This document shows, piece after piece, positions 58,447-62,975 of a stretch of DNA of 62,975 bases. Numbering within the stretch: the first letter of the stretch is position 1; the number at the start of each line of letters is the position of its first letter. A program made the position numbers and the translations under genes. The notes beneath the pieces are model-generated. The model had not been told where the DNA came from. It saw only the letters and a list, made by a program, of their open reading frames with translations, and searched no databases. Source of the stretch: Pseudolabrys sp. (lineage in GTDB: Bacteria; Pseudomonadota; Alphaproteobacteria; Rhizobiales; Xanthobacteraceae); contig JAUXXH010000014.1 of assembly GCA_030684935.1 (NCBI GenBank), positions 1 to 62,975 of the forward strand. Direction: 5' to 3'.

Positions 58447-59166
58447 ATGTCATTCCGCAATTCCGTCACCATCGTCGCCTCACCGCGGCCGCGCGTCGGC
58501 AAGACGCTGCTGGCGCGGCTGCTGACGGGTTTCCACGGCGCCGAAAGTCGCGCGGTGAGGGCATTCGATGTCAATGTTGGCAAGAACACGCTGGCGCAGT
58601 TCGCGCCCGCGCAAACCGTTCAATCCGATCTGGCCAGTACCGCCGGGCAGATGGCGCTGTTCGACCGGCTGGTCGCGGCCGACGATGTCGCCAAGGTGGT
58701 CGATCTCGGTCAGGCTTCCTTCGAAGCCTTCTTCGCGCTGGCGGCGCAGCTCGATTTCGCCGGGGAAGCGCATCGCCGCGGCATTGCGCCGGCTATTTTG
58801 TTCATCGGCACGCCTGACGCCACCTCGGTCGAAGCCTATCGCCAGCTGCGCGCGTCATTTCCCTCCGCGATCCTGACACCGGTTCACAACGAACTGCTCG
58901 GCGCGATGCCGCACCAAGCCAAGTATCCGGCCAGTGGCAGCGGATCGGCCATCGTGCGGCTGCCGGTGCTGGCGGCGGCCTTGCGCAAATATGTCGAGAC
59001 GCCGCCGTTCGCCTTCTCCGACGACGGGCTGGACGCCGCGACGCACATACCGTCCGAGGCGCGGGACGAATTGCAGCGCTGGCTGCGCCGGGTCTACCTC
59101 GAGTTTCGCGATCTCGATCTGCGCATTTTGATGGCCGATCTTCAGTCATCGTTGCGGGGTTCCTGA
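58447..59166 (+). CDS. ParA-like P-loop protein with degenerate Walker A
   Basis: A 239-residue protein parallel in layout to the preceding gene. Its P-loop reads ASPRPRVGKTLLARLL: the GK-T core is kept but the signature Lys of the ParA class (KGGxGK) is replaced. An Asp strand VAKVVDLGQASFE replaces the switch. It may be a partner subunit that binds but does not hydrolyse ATP. Both ATPases are followed by a small membrane protein and LplT-like transporter; linkage is by proximity only. Confidence 0.65.
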   Translation: MSFRNSVTIVASPRPRVGKTLLARLLTGFHGAESRAVRAFDVNVGKNTLAQFAPAQTVQSDLASTAGQMALFDRLVAADDVAKVVDLGQASFEAFFALAAQLDFAGEAHRRGIAPAILFIGTPDATSVEAYRQLRASFPSAILTPVHNELLGAMPHQAKYPASGSGSAIVRLPVLAAALRKYVETPPFAFSDDGLDAATHIPSEARDELQRWLRRVYLEFRDLDLRILMADLQSSLRGS

Positions 59167-59244
59167 GCGGGAACCGGGTCAGCCGGAACCATAACTGTTC
59201 ACACGCGTTCTTCCCGCCTGCTCCGGTGTACGAGGAGGACGGTC

Positions 59245-59358
59245 ATGTGGTTCCTGCTGTTCACGGTGGTTTTCGGCATTGCTGCCGGCCTCGGACTGGG
59301 CGCCTGGGTGATGCAGGCGGCCGACGACGCGCCTGATCTCTGGCGTAATTCCCGCTAG
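59245..59358 (+). CDS. 37-residue single-span membrane protein
   Basis: Begins MWFLLFTVVFGIAAGLGLGA and ends with a charged tail (ADDAPDLWRNSR). A GAGGAGG ribosome binding site about 8 bases upstream strongly supports translation. One predicted helix with a small-residue face (GIAAGLGLG). No homologue recognised by eye. Confidence 0.6.
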   Translation: MWFLLFTVVFGIAAGLGLGAWVMQAADDAPDLWRNSR

Positions 59359-59400
59359 CGGCCCGGTTCCACTTCGGCGGCGGATGCTCTAATCAGGGGC

Positions 59401-60669
59401 ATGCCGTCATCGCCCCTGATGCTGTCGAGGCGCTTTGCGCCGCTGTTCTGGTGCCAGTTCTTCGCGGCCTTCAACGACAATTTTCTGAAAACCGCGCTGG
59501 TCTTTCTGATCCTGTTCCGCTCCGGCGCCGAGGGTGCCGAAGTGCTGGTGACGCTGGCCAGCGCCATTTTCATCGCGCCCTATTTCTTTCTCTCCGCGCT
59601 TGGCGGCGAACTCGCCGACCGTTACGACAAGGCGCGGGTGGCGCAGTGGCTGAAGTTCGCCGAGATCTTCGTCGCAGTCATCGCAGTCGCCGGCTATGCC
59701 CTGGCCTCGCTGCCGGTGCTGTTCATGGCCCTGGCCGGCTTCGGCATCGTGTCGGCGCTGTTCGGGCCGATCAAATACGGCATCCTGCCGGACCACCTGC
59801 GGCGCGACCAGCTGCCAACCGCCAATGCGCTGGTCGAGGGGGCCACCTTCGTCGCCATTCTGACCGGCACCATTGTCGGCGGCATTGCCGCGCGCGGCGG
59901 CGGCCAGATGTGGGAATTCTCGGTTCTGGTGATGGGCTTTGCGCTCGCCTGCTGGGGCGCGGCGCTGCTGATTCCGCCGACCGGTTCGGGCGCGCCGCAT
60001 CTCACCGTGTCGGCCAACCTGGCGCGCTCGACCATCGGCATGATGCGCTATCTGCGCGGCGATGCGCGGCTGTGGTGGGGCGCGCTGGTGACAAGCTGGT
60101 TCTGGCTGGTCGGCATCGTCGTCCTGTCGCTGCTGCCGCCGCTGATCAAGGTGTTGATTGGCGGCAACGAGGCCACCGTCACCGCCTATCTGGCGCTGTT
60201 CTCGGTGGCGATCGGCATAGGCTCCGCGCTGGCGGCGGCGATTGCACGCGGCCGCATCGTGCTGCGCACGACATTTGCGGGCAGCATCCTGATGGCGGTC
60301 TTCGCGCTCGATCTCGCCTTCACGACCTACGGTATTGCGCCGGCCACGACGCCGCAGGGACCGGCGGCGGTGTTCTCGACCGCGCTGGGCATCCGGGTGG
60401 CGATCGATCTGGCCGGCTTAGCAATTGCCGGCGGGCTATTCATCGTGCCGGCCTTCGCTGCGGTGCAGGCCTGGTCGGACGCCGATCGCCGCGCCCGGAC
60501 GGTGGCGGCGGTCAATGTGCTCAATGCCGCCTTCATGACCGGCGCTACGGTGGTGGTGGCCTTGATGCAGAGCTTCGGCGTCACGCTGCCGGTGCTGTTC
60601 ATGATGATCGGCGTGGCCACGGCCGGCGTGGCGCTGGCGATCGCGCGGACCATGCCGAAGAGTGGGTGA
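59401..60669 (+). CDS. MFS transporter, LplT-like (standalone)
   Basis: A 422-residue MFS protein related to LplT, the lysophospholipid flippase: the N-terminal FWCQFFAAFNDNFLKTALVFLI block and GELADRYDKARVAQWLKF are characteristic. In many alphaproteobacteria this domain is fused to the acyltransferase and acyl-ACP synthetase domains of Aas (more than 1100 residues); here the frame stops before them, and the following 60 bp contain a repeat. Lysophospholipid uptake is family knowledge; the partner acyltransferase must be elsewhere or lost. Confidence 0.82.
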   Translation: MPSSPLMLSRRFAPLFWCQFFAAFNDNFLKTALVFLILFRSGAEGAEVLVTLASAIFIAPYFFLSALGGELADRYDKARVAQWLKFAEIFVAVIAVAGYALASLPVLFMALAGFGIVSALFGPIKYGILPDHLRRDQLPTANALVEGATFVAILTGTIVGGIAARGGGQMWEFSVLVMGFALACWGAALLIPPTGSGAPHLTVSANLARSTIGMMRYLRGDARLWWGALVTSWFWLVGIVVLSLLPPLIKVLIGGNEATVTAYLALFSVAIGIGSALAAAIARGRIVLRTTFAGSILMAVFALDLAFTTYGIAPATTPQGPAAVFSTALGIRVAIDLAGLAIAGGLFIVPAFAAVQAWSDADRRARTVAAVNVLNAAFMTGATVVVALMQSFGVTLPVLFMMIGVATAGVALAIARTMPKSG

Positions 60670-60676
60670 GGCGGCC

Positions 60677-60720
60677 CCATGCTTCGAGACGCCGCCTGCG
60701 GCGGCTCCTCAGCATGAGGC
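60677..60720. repeat. family C intergenic repeat
   Basis: CATGCTTCGAGACGCCGCCT with CGGCGGCTCCTCAGCATGAG: one compact inverted module between the convergent LplT-like and lyase genes; may serve as terminator. Confidence 0.7.
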
Positions 60721-60732
60721 CGAGAGAGGCCG

Positions 60733-62079
60733 CTACTTCCTCGCCGCCAGCACGCGGTCGACCATCTCGCCGGCGACGCCGAGATAGTTGGCCGGATCGA
60801 CCATCGCCTCAAGTTGCTTGCGGTCGGCGTGCTTGCTGATTTCCTTGTCCTCGGCGAGCAGATCGATCAGCGGCCGGCCGGTTTTCACCACCTCGCGGCA
60901 GATGTCATAGACGTCGTCATGCGCCTTGTTGCGGCCCATCGCCGGCCCGAGGCCCATCATCACCGCTTCCGACATGATCAGGCCCTTGGTGATGTCGAGG
61001 TTGTCGCGCATCTTCTTCTCGTTGACCTGCAGGCCCTCGACAAGGAAGCGCGTCTGCGCCAGCGCGCCGGCCGACAGCATGAAGATTTCCGGCAGTGCGA
61101 TCCACTCGATCTCCCAGGGTCCGGTGGCGCGCTCGTGATCCTCGATCATCGCTTCCAGCAGCGCGGCGGCCAGTTGCTTCACCATTGCGGTCTGCGCGGT
61201 GATGTAGACCGACGAAATCGGATTGCGCTTCTGCGGCATGGTCGATGACGAGCCGCGGCCGGGATGGAACGGCTCGTAGACTTCCTCGACCTCGGTCTGC
61301 ATCAAGAGCTTGACGTCGAAGGCGATCTTGCCGCAGGAGCCGGTGACCAGCCCGAGGAAGCAGCCGACCTCGGCGATGCAGTCGCGCACGGTGTGCCAGG
61401 TCGCAACCGGCTGGCCGAGCTTGAGCTCCTTGCACAGCGCTTCCTGCACCTTCAGCCCGTCCTGGCCGAGCGAGGACAGCGTGCCGGCGGCGCCGCCGAA
61501 CTCACCGACCAGCACGCGCGCCTTGAGCTGCTGCAGGCGCTCCTTGTGCCGCTCGAAGCCGGCCAGGATGGTGGCGATCTTGTAGCCGAAGGTGATCGGC
61601 ACCGCCTGCTGCAGGTTGCTGCGGCCGGCCATCGGCGTGTCACGGTACTTCTTCGCCAGCGCCGCGAGCGCGTCGGCGATGGCGTTGATCTCGCCTTCGA
61701 CGATGTCGAGCGCCTCGCGAATCTGCATCACGGTGGCGGTGTCGGTGATGTCCTGGGTGGTGGCGCCCCAGTGCGACCACTCGCCGAGACCGTCCTTGCA
61801 GAGTTTCACCAGCTGCTGCACCACCGGCAGCACCGGATAGCCGATGCGCTCGGTGGCTTCCTTGAGCTTGGCCATGTCGATCAGCTTGGCGTCGCAATGC
61901 TTGACGATCTCGTCGCAGGCGTCCTGCGGGATGATGCCGAGCGGCGCCTGGGCGCGCGCCAGCGCCGCCTCGAAGTCGAGATATTTCTGCACCCGGTTCT
62001 CGTCGGAGAACACCGCCCGCATCGCCGGCGTGGTGAAAATGTCGCGAAATACCGCTGAATCGAGGATGGTCGAGGGCAT
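60733..62079 (-). CDS. adenylosuccinate lyase/PcaB-superfamily lyase
   Basis: A 448-residue member of the fumarase/aspartase superfamily with the signature GSSSTMPQKRNP (about 272-283) and the QQAVPITFGYK block with neighbouring helices of the tetramer core. The N-terminal STILDSAVFRDIFTTPAMRAVFSDENRVQKYLDFEAALARAQA matches the 3-carboxy-cis,cis-muconate cycloisomerase-like branch rather than classical PurB, so I do not assign purB. Start MPSTILD at 62079 with GGAG. Divergent from a RidA-like gene. Substrate unknown. Confidence 0.8.
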   Translation of the reverse strand: MPSTILDSAVFRDIFTTPAMRAVFSDENRVQKYLDFEAALARAQAPLGIIPQDACDEIVKHCDAKLIDMAKLKEATERIGYPVLPVVQQLVKLCKDGLGEWSHWGATTQDITDTATVMQIREALDIVEGEINAIADALAALAKKYRDTPMAGRSNLQQAVPITFGYKIATILAGFERHKERLQQLKARVLVGEFGGAAGTLSSLGQDGLKVQEALCKELKLGQPVATWHTVRDCIAEVGCFLGLVTGSCGKIAFDVKLLMQTEVEEVYEPFHPGRGSSSTMPQKRNPISSVYITAQTAMVKQLAAALLEAMIEDHERATGPWEIEWIALPEIFMLSAGALAQTRFLVEGLQVNEKKMRDNLDITKGLIMSEAVMMGLGPAMGRNKAHDDVYDICREVVKTGRPLIDLLAEDKEISKHADRKQLEAMVDPANYLGVAGEMVDRVLAARK

Positions 62080-62203
62080 CGGAGTCTCCCGGGGAATGAC
62101 GGGGTGCACCCTAGCGTTTCTTGCGGGGCGATCAACTCGAAGGCACTATCGCCCGGGACAGTTTTTTCCCGATTTCCGACCCTTACCCGAAGCCGGAGTA
62201 GTT

Positions 62204-62656
62204 ATGACCGCCACGCCCCGATCCAATAAGCCCACCGTCGAAACCATTCAGCCCAATCCGGCGCGCGCCAAGGACATGCCTTACGCGCCGGCGGTGCGCA
62301 TTGTCGGCGCCTGCGACCTGATGTTCGTGTCCGGGGTGACGCCGTCGCCGCTGTATCATTTTCATCCGCATGTCGACGAAGAGCACCAGCATCCGATCGG
62401 CATCGGCGATCAGGTCGACCGGGCGATGACCGCGGCCAAGGAAGTGCTGGACAGCGTCGGCGCGACGTGGACCGACGTGGTCAAGATCACCAAATACCTG
62501 ACCGACATTCGGGACATGGAAGGGATGAGCAAGGCGCTGGCGCCGTATTTCGGCGACTGGAAGCCCGCCAGCACCACAATTTGCATCAACCAGTTGTCGT
62601 CGCCCGGCGCGCGGGTCGAACTCGACATGATCGTGGCGATTCCGAAGAAGAGTTAG
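62204..62656 (+). CDS. RidA/YjgF-family protein
   Basis: A 150-residue RidA-fold protein, longer than the usual 130: an extension at the N-terminus (TPRSNKPTVETIQPNPARA) precedes the core FVSGVTPSPL. Core motifs: GIGDQVDRAMTAAKEVLDSVGATWTDVVKITKYLTD. Instead of the Arg of RidA deaminases in the R-x5-E region it has SSPGARVELDMIVAIP, which keeps the Arg and Glu. It may hydrolyse an imine or a pathway intermediate released by the divergent lyase; that link is inference. Confidence 0.85.
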   Translation: MTATPRSNKPTVETIQPNPARAKDMPYAPAVRIVGACDLMFVSGVTPSPLYHFHPHVDEEHQHPIGIGDQVDRAMTAAKEVLDSVGATWTDVVKITKYLTDIRDMEGMSKALAPYFGDWKPASTTICINQLSSPGARVELDMIVAIPKKS

Positions 62657-62679
62657 AACAGGTAGGCACAGCCTCTCCC

Positions 62680-62835
62680 GGCCTCATGGTGAGGAGCGTC
62701 GCGCTTGCGACGCGTCTCGAAAACCGCAAGTCGGCTATAGCGCGACTTGCGCATCTTGAATTGCCGATCTCGGGTAAACCCGAGATCGGGTGGCCGCCCA
62801 TCCTTCGAGACGCGCACCTCGCGGTACGCTCCTCA
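62680..62835. repeat. family C intergenic repeat with a long internal hairpin, cut by an IS
   Basis: CCTCATGGTGAGGAGC, then GCGACGCGTCTCGAA at the left; CCATCCTTCGAGACGCGC, then GCTCCTCAG at the right, where the insertion sequence begins. Inside is a 12-bp perfect stem CCGATCTCGGGT / ACCCGAGATCGG (62764-62789). Confidence 0.75.
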
Positions 62836-62975
62836 GAGCCTGACTGAAAAAGCGGTGAGTGATCCCAGCGGGCTGTGATTCCATCGGATTTGCAAAGATT
62901 CGAGGGAGATCACGATGGCCTGGACTGGGACCACTCGCGCACACTATCGACGGGACCGCCCGCGCTACACAAGCG
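62836..62975 (+). mobile_element. left end of an IS5-type insertion sequence
   Basis: The family C repeat breaks off at 62835 and a new sequence begins with GAGCCTGACTGAAAAAGCGG, an IS5-like terminal repeat, 79 bp before a transposase start. The right end and target duplication lie outside the window. Confidence 0.7.
62915..62975 (+). CDS. IS5-family transposase (first 20 codons; runs off the window)
   Basis: MAWTGTTRAHYRRDRPRYTS is the typical start of IS5-type transposases of alphaproteobacteria, which continue with a conserved DLTD-x-EW block beyond the window. GAGGGAG precedes the ATG by about eight bases. The visible part contains no catalytic residue. Confidence 0.75.
   Translation, partial: MAWTGTTRAHYRRDRPRYTS

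Noticed and set aside
60733..62079. purB
   Set aside because: The N-terminal region resembles the PcaB-like branch rather than classical adenylosuccinate lyase, so only the superfamily is given.

Overview
The window looks like chromosome from a GC-rich alphaproteobacterium of the order Hyphomicrobiales (Bradyrhizobium/Xanthobacteraceae-like). The signs are the hrcA-grpE-dnaK-dnaJ block, alphaproteobacterial RpoH-type promoters, a ROSE-like leader before an Hsp20 gene that is followed by a DUF1150 gene, the lptC-lptA-lptB-rpoN-hpf-ptsN cluster, and families of palindromic intergenic repeats. Genus and species are inference; no rRNA gene is present. The window holds two tRNA genes, one integrated element, the first bases of an insertion sequence, and no CRISPR array.

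Layout. 1-3 kb: the end of a copper-export cassette on the minus strand (multicopper oxidase, TolC-like lipoprotein, small lipoprotein, His-rich exported protein). 3-9.5 kb: hrcA, grpE, dnaK and dnaJ, with an exported unknown protein on the opposite strand. 9.5-17.3 kb: housekeeping metabolism and repair (PmtA-like methyltransferase, FMN reductase, pyrF, dapB, gpmI, Ada-like protein, nth). 17.3-20.1 kb: a DpgC-like oxygenase next to a PaaK-like CoA ligase. 20-30 kb: CysZ-like protein, YiiX-like hydrolase, a decayed Dph6-type gene, then rpmI-rplT-pheS-(unknown membrane protein)-pheT, separated from infC by two genes on the other strand. 30-39 kb: two paralogous glycosyltransferases, an ABHD10-like hydrolase, a CrtI-like oxidoreductase, queG, GST, uppP and an NDUFA9-like protein.

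39.3-44.4 kb: an integrated element of about 5.1 kb in the 3' end of tRNA-Leu(CAG), bounded by 21-bp direct repeats. It carries a tyrosine integrase, a ParB-domain protein, a 29-residue membrane peptide whose stop overlaps the start of a serine recombinase, an exported Rap1a-like protein, and about 1.3 kb with no convincing gene. 44.5-50.3 kb: rnd, the LPS-transport genes lptC-lptA-lptB, rpoN, an unusually short hpf, and ptsN. 50.3-55.3 kb: DUF1150 and Hsp20 genes with a probable RNA thermometer, tRNA-Thr(CGT), DUF3597 and DUF937 genes, and a redox cluster (NOX/ferric-reductase-like membrane flavocytochrome, exported nitroreductase, c-type cytochrome) with an FNR/FixK-type box. 55.3-63 kb: SDR, MFS transporters, a pair of ParA-like ATPases, a PcaB/PurB-superfamily lyase divergent from a RidA-like gene, and an IS5-type transposase start inserted in a repeat.

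The strongest leads are the tRNA-Leu element, the NOX-like/nitroreductase/cytochrome cluster, the DpgC-like/CoA-ligase pair, the thermometer-like hsp20 leader, the ATT start of infC, and the small membrane protein between pheS and pheT. Functional statements rest on motif reading by eye; no database search was run.
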